Assembly (NCBI GenBank): GCA_028702675.1
Contig: JAQVOJ010000006.1
Location: 8,911-55,671 of the forward strand
Source: Bacteroidales bacterium
Lineage (GTDB): Bacteria > Bacteroidota > Bacteroidia > Bacteroidales > ML635J-15
DNA length: 46,761 nt
Direction of reading: 5' to 3'
A program made the translations under genes and the position numbers. The notes under the pieces were generated by a model. It saw nothing but the letters and a program-made list of their open reading frames with translations. It was not told where the DNA came from and did not search any database. Positions 27,301 through 35,082 of this stretch are shown here, one piece after another. Positions within the stretch are counted from its first letter, which is position 1. Every line of letters starts with the position of its first letter.

Positions 27301-28803
27301 TTGATAAGTATTGGAGCTTGTTTCTGCATCAGTCGAAGTATTTCCGTCACCAAAATCCCAATACCAATCTACAATGGAATCAATAGGAGTGGAGCCAATA
27401 TAATTAAAAACGACTGGTAGTGGAGCACAGCCTTCGGTAGTATCGGTTTCGAAACTAGCATCAGGGGAAACAATATTTACTGTAGGGCCAATGATTTGGT
27501 GGGTACACCCATTTGCTGTTGTTACCGATAATGAAGTTGTAAAGGTTCCGGTACTATTATACTCGTGTTCAGGATTTTCTTGATCGGAATTATGTCCGTC
27601 TCCAAAAACATAATTAAATATTGTTGCATTATCACTTGATTCATTAGTAAATTGTACCGTAAATGGAATATCACAAGAGAATAAATCTGAAGGGCTTACC
27701 GAAAATGCAGCTTCTACTTCTTCTACATATATTTGAAATACTGTGTCATTTATACAATTACCATAAGGATCTACTGTAAAAGTAACATTATAAGTGCCAC
27801 TTTCGTTAAAAAAGTGTGTATGTGCATTTTGAGTTACAGGGTCTGAGCCATCTCCAAAGTCCCAAGTACAATCATAGGAAGTTAAATTATAAAAATGAAC
27901 GGGGGTATTAATACATACTGTATCTCCTTCGGTAACAGTATATAAAGGATTAATCTGATTAATGCTTATAAAATCATTTTTTGTAGTATCGTTTGTGCAA
28001 CCGTAATCGTCAATAATAGTTAATGTAACATCGTATGTACCTTGATTACCGTAAAAATGTGATGTAGTAATGCCTGTTTCACCCGGACTTCCATCTCCAA
28101 AATCCCAGTAAGCTTCGTATCCTAAATTTAATTGAGTTTGGCTCATACTTTGAAAATTGACTTCCATTGGTTGACAATAACTCATAGGATATCCTACAAA
28201 ATTAACGTGTGGCTTATCTGATACACTTACTAAATCATCAATACTAAAACTGCTCGTGCAAGTATTCTCGTCAGTAACTTCTAGTAAAACATCAAAAATT
28301 CCTGTAAAACTATAGTTGTGAGTAGGGTTTAAACCAATTCCGGCAGTTGTTCCGTCTCCCCAATACCACTTTCGTTGGATAATTTCACCATCACCTTGAG
28401 TTGAATTATCACTAAGATTAACTGCAAGCGGAACACAACCTGTAATTAAATCGTGTTCAAAATATGCAGTAGGAGGTTGAAAAGCATTTATGACCATTTC
28501 ATGCGAGGCGGACCCCTCGGCACATGTAATATTCAAAGTAACTGTAAATGTTCCGGCATTATTATATAGTGTGGTTGGATTTGCCAAGCTGGATGAACCT
28601 CCGGCATACCCGAAATCCCAACTATAATTTATAGTACCTGAGCAGTTTTCAACATTACTCGTAAAATTTACTTCAAATGGTACACAACCATGATCAACAG
28701 AGGCTGTAAATTCTACTGTCGGTTGTGCTTTTGCAATTACTATTGAGGCAAAAACAATAGTAACTGTTAAAATCTTTTGTTTTAGTGTGGCTAATCTGAA
28801 CAT
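24364..28803 (-). CDS. Giant PKD-repeat surface protein with type B T9SS sorting domain
   Basis: The 1479-residue protein has a signal peptide (ILTVTIVFASIVIAKAQ), about thirteen PKD or PKD-like repeats (WDFGDG or near variants recur, for example near residues 230, 315, 480, 770 and 925), and two Ig-like repeats near 1220-1380. The C-terminal domain (FTPLGHEENRIVKVRGFGIK, FRIYNRWGEEVFYTDDIEQG, WDGYVNG) is of the gliding-motility type B class. Each repeat begins with a conserved Cys (GCVPFEVNF, GCAPLPVVF), so there may be disulfides. Such proteins are exported by the T9SS and act as adhesins or gliding adhesins like SprB. Type B cargo is known to need a PorP/SprF partner, and one is encoded divergently next door. 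Confidence 0.88.
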   Translation of the reverse strand: MFRLATLKQKILTVTIVFASIVIAKAQPTVEFTASVDHGCVPFEVNFTSNVENCSGTINYSWDFGYAGGSSSLANPTTLYNNAGTFTVTLNITCAEGSASHEMVINAFQPPTAYFEHDLITGCVPLAVNLSDNSTQGDGEIIQRKWYWGDGTTAGIGLNPTHNYSFTGIFDVLLEVTDENTCTSSFSIDDLVSVSDKPHVNFVGYPMSYCQPMEVNFQSMSQTQLNLGYEAYWDFGDGSPGETGITTSHFYGNQGTYDVTLTIIDDYGCTNDTTKNDFISINQINPLYTVTEGDTVCINTPVHFYNLTSYDCTWDFGDGSDPVTQNAHTHFFNESGTYNVTFTVDPYGNCINDTVFQIYVEEVEAAFSVSPSDLFSCDIPFTVQFTNESSDNATIFNYVFGDGHNSDQENPEHEYNSTGTFTTSLSVTTANGCTHQIIGPTVNIVSPDASFETDTTEGCAPLPVVFNYIGSTPIDSIVDWYWDFGDGNTSTDAETSSNTYQNPGDYTATLSITDINNCTGVFELEIYIGEVIPAEYAFEQWDDNIEEWVELGPNDTLFCAQDTIRVHNLLFDNEDIDDVEWLIDSVPESNGLEEYFEWTFDQDTGSITIFIVTNYNGCRDTVKLFDRFFITGPIIESIQKDFDCNNPFDYTFTVDIIDGDRWDWYFDDGSAPILNSTETTINHSFPGTGEYWLKIIAYNDLSGCEFIDSIQIEIQQPEAIFYPNSNNVCIYDPVIFSGDNSIDASLYHWDFGDGEILDWSENAFPQHSYSSTGDFEVILTIEDDNGCQASSSLSIHVVGPQIEIFADPYTHGCNELEVDFSSVVTHDPDYNVIYRLWSFSGGYTNTQEAFTYTFGPGVYDISLTISISNGVSTCHNTLSLEEYISVSSLQTDVHTYQGITTGCAGDAIQFFSGLSDETLNYSWDFGDGQTSNEMDPSHVFNSGGTFNVTLNVDDGMGCSATGNIEIEIQEVDANFTIENTYFNCYPAFLNITNNADPDLYNPSFEWVITNLATGATDTLPIFEPEDYYFNAPGTYNITLNITTPYGCEWSNTKSVTVDGPQIEWAVEPDTICVGETVNFSVFNMQHVDSYTWYILGEPIPNQDNFDYTFNDAPSEGFYEIQLGVQGGGCNPIFDIRIYVQEVLSDFNILDTSSNSTVGGCSPFTVQLIDNCTGADSLFWYIEDQIFENTDSIIYTFNNTTINDTSHTITLIARNKLGCRDTISKDVAVYASPQIEITPETIICLGDTLSLYASGGETYSWQPEEWINNFGTNTPSVYPDTTTVYTVHVLNANGCEGYDSVKVLVQQIPNIDVFPDTASIVVGDSVFIDVFCDQDNMTYSWTPQYEISCFDCMNPVVSPKEDTRYILTSIDSVGCFEHSYNVDIYVRVEYTLDVPSAFTPLGHEENRIVKVRGFGIKNLLEFRIYNRWGEEVFYTDDIEQGWDGYVNGTLQNIDTYVYFVKAEMWDGSIKTIKGDLLLLR

Positions 28804-28839
28804 GAATTAAAAATATTAATTTGTCATTTTTGTTCTAAA

Positions 28840-28856
28840 CAAAAATACTATATTTG
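28840..28856. promoter_or_regulatory. Two back-to-back -7 boxes between the PKD gene and porP
   Basis: Minus-strand TATTTTTG (28840-28847) and plus-strand TATATTTG (28849-28856) each fit TAnnTTTG and are separated by one base. They point at the PKD gene (ATG 28803) and the PorP/SprF gene (TTG 28877). Both cannot be melted for opposite transcripts at once, which suggests shared or competing control. Confidence 0.5.
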
Positions 28857-28876
28857 AGCAACTAAAAAAAGAGGTT

Positions 28877-29893
28877 TTGAAATTCTTTATACGCATATTT
28901 TCGGTTTTAGTGCCCATGTGCCTTGTAATCAATGGGTTAAGGGCACAGGATATTCATTTTACTCAATACTTAGCTTCGCCACTTTCTTTAAATCCTGCCG
29001 AAACAGGACATTTCGATGGCAATTGGCGTTTCTCGAATAATTATCGAAATCAGTGGAGTTCAATTGGAGTTCCTTATAAAACTATATCGGTTGGTATTGA
29101 TAAGCCATTTAGAGTAAAAAAAGGAGCAATTGGGCTTGGTTTATATTTTGTAAACGATAAGTCTAGTAGCGCTTTTTTAACAGAAAATAAGGTTTTGCTT
29201 AGTTTTACTTATCATTTAAAATTTGCAGATAAGCATAATTTAGGCATAGGTTTGCAAGGAGGTTATGTAGTAAAAAACTTTCAATCAAATGATTTAACTT
29301 TCCCAAGTCAGTTTAACGAAAGTTCCGGCGTATTCGATAATTCTCTTGAAAATAATTTGGAACAAATTGATGAAAATATTAATTATCCCGACTTAAATAT
29401 TGGACTCGTTTATAGCAATAATGGTCAAAAAATCAAACCTGTTGTTGGTTTTTCAGTTTTTCATATAAATAGCCCTAAAAAATCATTTTTACGCGAAGAC
29501 GATAAGCTAGCTCCACGTATTGTTGCTCATGCAAATCTACGATATTTATTAAATAAGAATATTTATATCAAACCACACGCTTTGTTTATGTTTCATAAAG
29601 GTGCAAAAGATGTTGTAGCCGGTATCGAGGGTGGTTATTTAATGCCCGAAAAGTATTTATTGGATATCATTTATTTGGGGGTGCAATCTCGTACAGGATT
29701 TTCAACATTTGACGCTATTAGCCCAGTATTAGGAGTAGGATTATTTAATTTTGAAATTGCTGTAAGCTACGACCTTAATATATCACAGTTACGAAGTGTT
29801 TCTAATATGAAAGGAGCATTTGAAATATCTCTAATTTATAAAAATCTATATAAAGTGCTTGAAACTATTACTTTACCATGCGACAGATACTAA
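28877..29893 (+). CDS. PorP/SprF-family type IX secretion outer-membrane protein
   Basis: The 338-residue protein has a signal peptide (MKFFIRIFSVLVPMCLVING, then LRAQ) and the PorP/SprF hallmark right after it: DIHFTQYLASPLSLNPAETG, then FSNNYRNQWSSIGVPYKTIS. The remainder is beta-barrel-like (GLGLYFVNDKSS, NLGIGLQGGYVVKNF, IYIKPHALFMFHKGAKDVVA). SprF serves secretion of the type B cargo SprB in gliding bacteria; by analogy this protein would serve the PKD adhesin encoded divergently. The start is TTG, with a GAGG two bases upstream; no ATG gives a full signal peptide. It is followed by an overlapping or nearly adjacent OmpA/TPR gene. Confidence 0.9.
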   Translation: MKFFIRIFSVLVPMCLVINGLRAQDIHFTQYLASPLSLNPAETGHFDGNWRFSNNYRNQWSSIGVPYKTISVGIDKPFRVKKGAIGLGLYFVNDKSSSAFLTENKVLLSFTYHLKFADKHNLGIGLQGGYVVKNFQSNDLTFPSQFNESSGVFDNSLENNLEQIDENINYPDLNIGLVYSNNGQKIKPVVGFSVFHINSPKKSFLREDDKLAPRIVAHANLRYLLNKNIYIKPHALFMFHKGAKDVVAGIEGGYLMPEKYLLDIIYLGVQSRTGFSTFDAISPVLGVGLFNFEIAVSYDLNISQLRSVSNMKGAFEISLIYKNLYKVLETITLPCDRY

Positions 29894-29901
29894 TTATTAT
29901 T

Positions 29902-32022
29902 ATGAAGAGCGTTTTTTTATTATTATTGTTTCTTAGTTTTCAGTATATTTTCCCATTTGGTTTGCGTGCTCAGGAAACTCAATATTTAAAACCAAACCAG
30001 CTGAAAAAATATGCTCAAATTGCTGCAAAATCGGGAGATATTTATACTGCAATAGATTATTATGAAGAATATAATAAAGTGCATCCTAATAACACAAAAG
30101 TACATCATGAATTAGGAAATTTGTATTATCGTGAAAGAAATTATGAGAAGGCTGCCGAATTCTTAAACAAAGCATTTAAAGGTAAAAGAAATAAATATGT
30201 ATTAGACCAATATTATTATGCAAATTGCCTAAAATATATGGGTAGATACGATGAGGTAGAACAAGAATTTAAAATTTTTCTAAAGTATCTTAAAAAAGAT
30301 AAACTTAAACAAACATATGGTAGATTTGCCTCAGAGCATATTAAGTCTTTAGAGAAAATTCCCGAAATACAAAGTAAAACCAATGATGTGATAATTACAC
30401 ATTTAAGCAATGATGTTAATAAGCCGCATATAGAATTTAATCCAATTCCATATAATGATGATAAACTAATTTACGGTTCTTTAAAAGAAGATGAACTAAA
30501 GTATTATGATCCCGTTAATGACGAATTGCCGGTTAGGCAATTCTACTTAGCCGGTTATAATAATGGGAAATGGCAAGATTTGGGTACATTCGATGATGTA
30601 ATAAATGGGCACGGAGACTATAATACAGGGAATGGAGCTTTCTCGCATGATGGAAAAAGATTTTATTTTACACGTTGCGAAAAATATTCACCCACACGAA
30701 TAGTATGTCAGATATACCGTTCTGCTTTAATGCATAACGAATGGCAAGAACCTCAATTATTAGAAGAACCTGTTAATATTCCACATTTTACTTCCACAAT
30801 GCCTAGTCTTGGCGTAAGTGAAGCTAATACTGATGTTCTGTATTTTGTGAGCGATAGACCCGAAGGTAGAGGAGGTCTGGATTTATGGTATTCAATTTAC
30901 GACGACAGAAAAGGTCTTTTTAATAAAGTGAAAAGTTGTGGACGTAAAGTAAATACCGAAGGCAATGAAATTACACCTTATTATAATATAGAAACCCGTA
31001 CATTATATTTTAGTTCTGATTATTTACCTGGTTTAGGTGGATACGATGTTTTTAAAGCTGAAGGTAGTGGTCGTAGATTTGAGGAGCCTGAAAATCTAGG
31101 TGCTTCTATTAATTCTTCTTACGACGAATTGTATTATATACTTACTCCTAGCCGACAAAAAGGATTTTTTACATCTAATCGCCCCGGTGGTAATTCTATT
31201 CGACACAATACCTGTTGCGATGATATTTATGAGTTCGTTTATAGAGATTTTATTAATATAATGGTAACAGGACAGGTTTTTGGAATTACCGATAGCACTT
31301 TCTTTAAAAGTATAGAAGCACAATATAAAGAAGAATTCCGATTAAATCTTGAGCAGATTGAGAATGATAAGGATGTTATTGAACTGCTGTATAATCATCC
31401 GGTATCGCTATATATGGTCGATAAAAATACTAAACAAGAACTGTTTATAAAAAATGATAGCACTTCAGATGGTAATTATTGGTTCCAACTAGAACCGGAA
31501 CGCGAATATATTATTAAAGTAGAAGATTTTAATCGTGAGGAGAAAAGCTTATCATTTAATACATTAGGAATTAATCGGTCTGATACTATTGTACTTGATG
31601 CAATTATTGTAAATACAATTCCTAAAGAACCAATAATTGTGAAAAATATTTATTACGAATTTGGTATGTCAAAATTAACTAAAGTAGCAGAAAAAACGAT
31701 TGATAATACTATTTATACCTTAATGAAGACCTATCCGTCAATAATCGTTGAAATTAGCTCACATACAGATTCCGTTTCTTCCGAAGAATTTAATATACGG
31801 CTATCGCAAGATAGGGCACAAAGCGTTGTTAATTACTTAATATCAAAAGGTATTGAACGAGAACGCCTTGTAGCTAAAGGTTATGGCGAAAGTCTGCCTA
31901 TTGCTCCTAATACAAATCCCGATGGTACCGATAACCCCGAAGGGCGTGCTATGAACAGAAGAACAGAATTTAAAATAATTGGGTCTGTTATTGATAAATC
32001 TGATATTATCTACGAAGAATAA
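29902..32022 (+). CDS. TPR / PD40 / OmpA-domain protein paired with PorP/SprF
   Basis: A roughly 706-residue secreted protein with a signal peptide (MKSVFLLLLFLSFQYIFPFG), TPR units to about residue 160 (AIDYYEEYNKVHPNNTKVHH), PD40-like repeats (GAFSHDGKRFYFTRC, LYFVSDRPEGRGGLDLWY, LYFSSDYLPGLGGYDVFKA), a regulatory-like segment near 490-575, and a C-terminal OmpA domain (SSHTDSVSSEEF, LSQDRAQSVVNYL, NRRTEFKI). It may bind peptidoglycan and anchor the PorP/SprF or T9SS machinery, as proposed for PorE-type proteins. I prefer the ATG at 29902, nine bases after the porP stop; an in-frame ATG at 29878 would overlap porP. It shares its architecture with the gene at 3129-5162. Confidence 0.85.
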   Translation: MKSVFLLLLFLSFQYIFPFGLRAQETQYLKPNQLKKYAQIAAKSGDIYTAIDYYEEYNKVHPNNTKVHHELGNLYYRERNYEKAAEFLNKAFKGKRNKYVLDQYYYANCLKYMGRYDEVEQEFKIFLKYLKKDKLKQTYGRFASEHIKSLEKIPEIQSKTNDVIITHLSNDVNKPHIEFNPIPYNDDKLIYGSLKEDELKYYDPVNDELPVRQFYLAGYNNGKWQDLGTFDDVINGHGDYNTGNGAFSHDGKRFYFTRCEKYSPTRIVCQIYRSALMHNEWQEPQLLEEPVNIPHFTSTMPSLGVSEANTDVLYFVSDRPEGRGGLDLWYSIYDDRKGLFNKVKSCGRKVNTEGNEITPYYNIETRTLYFSSDYLPGLGGYDVFKAEGSGRRFEEPENLGASINSSYDELYYILTPSRQKGFFTSNRPGGNSIRHNTCCDDIYEFVYRDFINIMVTGQVFGITDSTFFKSIEAQYKEEFRLNLEQIENDKDVIELLYNHPVSLYMVDKNTKQELFIKNDSTSDGNYWFQLEPEREYIIKVEDFNREEKSLSFNTLGINRSDTIVLDAIIVNTIPKEPIIVKNIYYEFGMSKLTKVAEKTIDNTIYTLMKTYPSIIVEISSHTDSVSSEEFNIRLSQDRAQSVVNYLISKGIERERLVAKGYGESLPIAPNTNPDGTDNPEGRAMNRRTEFKIIGSVIDKSDIIYEE

Positions 32023-32024
32023 AA

Positions 32025-32531
32025 CTATTTTATCCCTGATAATTGATTACATAATAGCTTTCGTGCATAAAATATACGACTCTTTACAGTACCGATAGGT
32101 ACTTGAATTATATCAGCAATTTCTTTGTATTTATAACCTTTAATGAAAAATACAAAAGGAATACTGAATTTATCATCAAGTTTGTGTATTTCTTCCCATA
32201 GTTCAGAAGCAAATAAATCCGATTCAGTATTATTTACAACATACTGATTCCAAAATCTTAAATCTCCCTCATCAATGGCTCGTTGAATAAGTTCTCGATA
32301 GTTTTTGTCGCGCCTGTAAATATTAATAAAAATATTTTTCATTATCGTAAATAACCAAGCACGAATACTATTATCTTCAATAAATTTATCTTTATGTAAT
32401 ATTGCCCTGATAATAGTCTCTTGAGTTAAATCTTCTGCATCTTCTTCTGAAAAGGATAACATAGATGCAAATGTCCGTAATTGAGGACGTAGTTCAAGTA
32501 GTTGCTTATTAAACTCAATTTCAGAAATCAT
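32025..32531 (-). CDS. ECF-type RNA polymerase sigma factor
   Basis: The 168-residue protein has region 2 (FSEEDAEDLTQETIIRAILH, then RAWLFTIMKNIFINIYRRD) and region 4 (YKYKEIADIIQVPIGTVKSR, then IFYARKLL). It lacks regions 1 and 3, as ECF sigma factors do. Its target genes cannot be read from the sequence. No anti-sigma or TonB-type FecR gene is adjacent, so control of its activity is unknown. The start at 32531 follows a -7 box on the minus strand; an in-frame ATG at 32552 is less likely. Its stop is only two bases from the stop of the convergent OmpA/TPR gene. In Porphyromonas an ECF factor (SigP) controls T9SS genes, which makes a link to the neighbours possible but unproven. Confidence 0.9.
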   Translation of the reverse strand: MISEIEFNKQLLELRPQLRTFASMLSFSEEDAEDLTQETIIRAILHKDKFIEDNSIRAWLFTIMKNIFINIYRRDKNYRELIQRAIDEGDLRFWNQYVVNNTESDLFASELWEEIHKLDDKFSIPFVFFIKGYKYKEIADIIQVPIGTVKSRIFYARKLLCNQLSGIK

Positions 32532-32554
32532 ATTCTTTTTTTTGCACAACAATA

Positions 32555-32562
32555 CAAATATA
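32555..32562 (-). promoter_or_regulatory. -7 box for the ECF sigma gene (TATATTTG on the minus strand)
   Basis: TATATTTG on the minus strand fits TAnnTTTG exactly and ends 23 bases before the ATG at 32531. It lies about 75 bases from the Rex operators on the other side of the gap, so the two promoters look independent. Confidence 0.45.
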
Positions 32563-32637
32563 ATAAAATATGAATGAATAGCAATTTTTTCTATTATTTA
32601 TTTGTAATAAATCAAGTGATCTTTTATTTTTATAAAG

Positions 32638-32655
32638 TTGTTAAAATATTAACAT
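32638..32655. promoter_or_regulatory. Rex operator 1 (TTGTTAA-AATA-TTAACAT)
   Basis: The Rex consensus is TTGTTAA-N4-TTAACAA. This site matches 13 of the 14 fixed bases, the last A being T. It lies upstream of the -7 box of the hydrogenase operon, whose seventh gene is rex. Confidence 0.8.
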
Positions 32656-32672
32656 TGTTTATTTCTTAACAA
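32655..32672. promoter_or_regulatory. Rex operator 2 (TTGTTTA-TTTC-TTAACAA)
   Basis: This second 18-base site also matches 13 of the 14 fixed Rex-consensus bases (T for A at position 6). It begins on the last base of operator 1, so the two centres are 17 bases apart, and it ends eight bases before the -7 box, covering the -33 region. Confidence 0.75.
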
Positions 32673-32680
32673 ATAATTAT

Positions 32681-32688
32681 TATATTTG
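32681..32688 (+). promoter_or_regulatory. -7 box of the hydrogenase-sensor operon (TATATTTG)
   Basis: TATATTTG fits TAnnTTTG exactly and ends eight bases before the ATG at 32697, implying a very short leader. The Rex operators directly upstream would block polymerase binding when Rex is bound, that is at a low NADH/NAD+ ratio. Confidence 0.6.
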
Positions 32689-32696
32689 CATCTATT

Positions 32697-33176
32697 ATGT
32701 CGCAAACAGATATTAAAAATATTGTTGAAAAGCTTAAAGCTAATGGAGTAGGGGATGTAATTAAAGTTCTGCAAAGTGTACAAGTTCAATTAGGGTACAT
32801 TAAATACGAACATATTAAAGAAATTGCTAACCTGTTAAAAATGCCCGAAAGCAAAGTCTTTGGTATTGCAACATATTATAGTCAGTTTAGATTTAAACCT
32901 ATCGCAAAATATCATATAAAAATTTGTAATGGCACATCATGTCATGTAAATGATAAATATTATTTGCTCGAAGAGATTGAAAGATGGATAAAATTGAAGA
33001 ACTCAGATAAAAAAAATAATCAGTATTCGTACGAGATTGTCGATTGCCTTGGCGTTTGTGCATTTTCGCCTGCTTTAGCTGTTAACGACAAAATATTTAC
33101 AAAAGTGGATATGATAAAGCTAAAAAAGATATTAAATATGATTGAAAATGATAATCTGGAAATAGAATTATTATGA
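32697..33176 (+). CDS. hydC: HydC / NuoE-like [2Fe-2S] subunit
   Basis: The 159-residue protein matches the NuoE family, which gives the small HydC subunit of trimeric NADH-dependent, often electron-bifurcating, [FeFe]-hydrogenases. Helical N-terminal part: VQLGYIKYEHIKEIANLL, KVFGIATYYSQFRFKP. The thioredoxin-like part holds the four [2Fe-2S] cysteines in CNGTSC and CLGVC. The partner is HydB, whose ATG overlaps this stop codon by four bases. As the first gene of the twelve-gene operon it lies directly behind the tandem Rex operators. HydC passes electrons between HydB and other centres in characterised complexes. Confidence 0.9.
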   Translation: MSQTDIKNIVEKLKANGVGDVIKVLQSVQVQLGYIKYEHIKEIANLLKMPESKVFGIATYYSQFRFKPIAKYHIKICNGTSCHVNDKYYLLEEIERWIKLKNSDKKNNQYSYEIVDCLGVCAFSPALAVNDKIFTKVDMIKLKKILNMIENDNLEIELL

Positions 33177-35080
33177 AACTATCCGGTAATATAATACCTA
33201 ATTTAATATTTCCCGAATTAGAACTCTACAATGCTTACCAAGAGGTTTCTGATAATATTCCACGTATATATTTAGGAAAGGGTACTTGTAGTATTGCCGT
33301 AGGATTAAATGAAGTTAAAGACGCTATTATAGATTATTCTTCTCTGCACAAAATAGATTTAAAGATTATTGAAACATCTTGCCGTGGTATTTGTACTTAC
33401 GATCCCATTATTGAAATTAAAATTAAAGGACGAAACAGAATATTATTTAAAAATATTAAGCCTACTGATGTTTCAGAGATTCTTTCTTCGGTATTAAATC
33501 AAATTGTTCCGGATTCAAAATTTGTGTTAGGTCAAGTTATTGATAAGGATATGTATGAATGGACAAATGTTCCGGATATTATGCAAAATAACTTTTTTAG
33601 CAAGCAAACTCGAAGATTGACTAAATATTTTGGAGAATCGGATCCTTTAGATATCGCTTCATACATAATGCAAGGAGGTTTTTTTGCACTTAATAAAGTT
33701 ATAAGTACTATGCAGCCCGACGAGGTATGTGCTGAGATTGAAGAAAGTGGCTTGCAAGGTAGAGGTGGTGGTGGATATAATACAGGCATTAAATGGAAGG
33801 CTAGCTTACAAAACGATTCCTCATTAAAATACTTTATTTGTAATGCCGACGAAAGCGACCCAGGATCATTTGTAGATAGAATGCTTGTAGAAGCTAATCC
33901 TTTTGGATTAATCGAAGGGGTAATTATTGGAGCATATGCCATTAGAGCTTCCGAAGCAATCATTTATATAAGTAGCAGATATCCATTTGCTAATGAAAGA
34001 TTAAGAAAAGCTCTTGAAATAGTAAAAGACCATAAACTAGTCGGTAACGATATTGCAGATAGCGGTTATAATATACACATAGAAATTATCGAGAGTCCCG
34101 GAACTTATGTATGTGGTGAAGAAACTGCATTAATTGCTAGTATTCAAGGACAACGCGGAATGCCCGAGCCCAAACCGCCATATCCTGCCGAAAGCGGATT
34201 GAACGGAATGCCCACAGTGGTAAATAATGTAGAAACTCTTTGCAATGTACCCTTAATTCTTCAACATGGAGTTGATTGGTTCAAGCAAATTGGGAATAAA
34301 TATAGTAAAGGTACTAAGTTATTTTCGGTAACGGGTAAAGTGAAAATAACAGGATTAGTTGAAGTACCAATGGGGGCAACTCTTAAGTCTGTTCTCGAAA
34401 TTTGTGGCGGAGTTAAAAACAATAAAGACCCTAAGGCAATACATTTAGGCGGACCTTCGGGCGGTTTTATTCCTCCACAACATTTTCAGTTACCAATTGA
34501 TTATTTTCATATTAGTAACGAAGGTATTTGGCCTGGTTCCGGTAGCTTTTCGGTTCTTGATAACGAAAATTGCTTAATAGAACTTGCAAAGTATTACATG
34601 GAATTTGTAGAAAACGAAAGCTGTGGAAAATGTATTCCTTGCCGTGAAGGCTCCCAACGAATGGTTGAAATTCTCGATAGGATTACTAAAAAACCTGCTT
34701 CGGTAAACGATAAAGAAACTTTAATACGGTTTAAGGGAGTTATGCAAATGGAGCAATTAGCAGATGTAATGAAATCAACTTCGCTGTGTGGATTAGGACA
34801 AAATGCCCCTAATCTTATTGCTTCAATTCTTAAATATTTTAAAAATGAATTAGAAGAGCATATTTATGAGCGTAAATGTGCTGCCGGTGTATGTCGTAAT
34901 TTGAGGAAGTTTTCTATTGATGTTGATAATTGTACAGGTTGTACGTTATGTGCCCGCAAATGCCCTTCAGATGCAATTATTGGAACTCCTAAACATCCTC
35001 ATTTTATCGTTGAAGAAAAATGTATTAATTGTGGGATATGTTTTGAAGTGTGTAAATTTAATGCTGTAATAATTTCTTAA
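33173..35080 (+). CDS. hydB: HydB / NuoF-like NADH-binding flavoprotein subunit
   Basis: The 635-residue protein is a NuoF-type subunit with the HydB layout. An N-terminal thioredoxin-like ferredoxin part (GKGTCSIAVG, TSCRGICTYDP) shows three of the four usual cysteines (C39, C70, C74). Next is the FMN/NADH core: GLQGRGGGGYNTGIKWK, CNADESDPGSFVDRML, ESPGTYVCGEETALIASIQG and PPYPAESGLNGMPTVVNNVE. A [4Fe-4S] site follows (ESCGKCIPCREG), and two [4Fe-4S] ferredoxin motifs lie at the C-terminus (CTGCTLCARKCP, CINCGICFEVCKF). It should exchange electrons with NADH through FMN. These motifs are intact, unlike parts of the HydA-like partner, so the NADH-reacting half of the complex looks functional. 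Confidence 0.92.
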   Translation: MKLSGNIIPNLIFPELELYNAYQEVSDNIPRIYLGKGTCSIAVGLNEVKDAIIDYSSLHKIDLKIIETSCRGICTYDPIIEIKIKGRNRILFKNIKPTDVSEILSSVLNQIVPDSKFVLGQVIDKDMYEWTNVPDIMQNNFFSKQTRRLTKYFGESDPLDIASYIMQGGFFALNKVISTMQPDEVCAEIEESGLQGRGGGGYNTGIKWKASLQNDSSLKYFICNADESDPGSFVDRMLVEANPFGLIEGVIIGAYAIRASEAIIYISSRYPFANERLRKALEIVKDHKLVGNDIADSGYNIHIEIIESPGTYVCGEETALIASIQGQRGMPEPKPPYPAESGLNGMPTVVNNVETLCNVPLILQHGVDWFKQIGNKYSKGTKLFSVTGKVKITGLVEVPMGATLKSVLEICGGVKNNKDPKAIHLGGPSGGFIPPQHFQLPIDYFHISNEGIWPGSGSFSVLDNENCLIELAKYYMEFVENESCGKCIPCREGSQRMVEILDRITKKPASVNDKETLIRFKGVMQMEQLADVMKSTSLCGLGQNAPNLIASILKYFKNELEEHIYERKCAAGVCRNLRKFSIDVDNCTGCTLCARKCPSDAIIGTPKHPHFIVEEKCINCGICFEVCKFNAVIIS

Positions 35081-35082
35081 AT

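Noticed and set aside
24364-28803. Possible DNA-level tandem repeats in the PKD gene
   Set aside because: Short phrases encoding WDFGDG recur, but the repeats differ strongly from each other, so they are old protein repeats rather than a recent tandem array.
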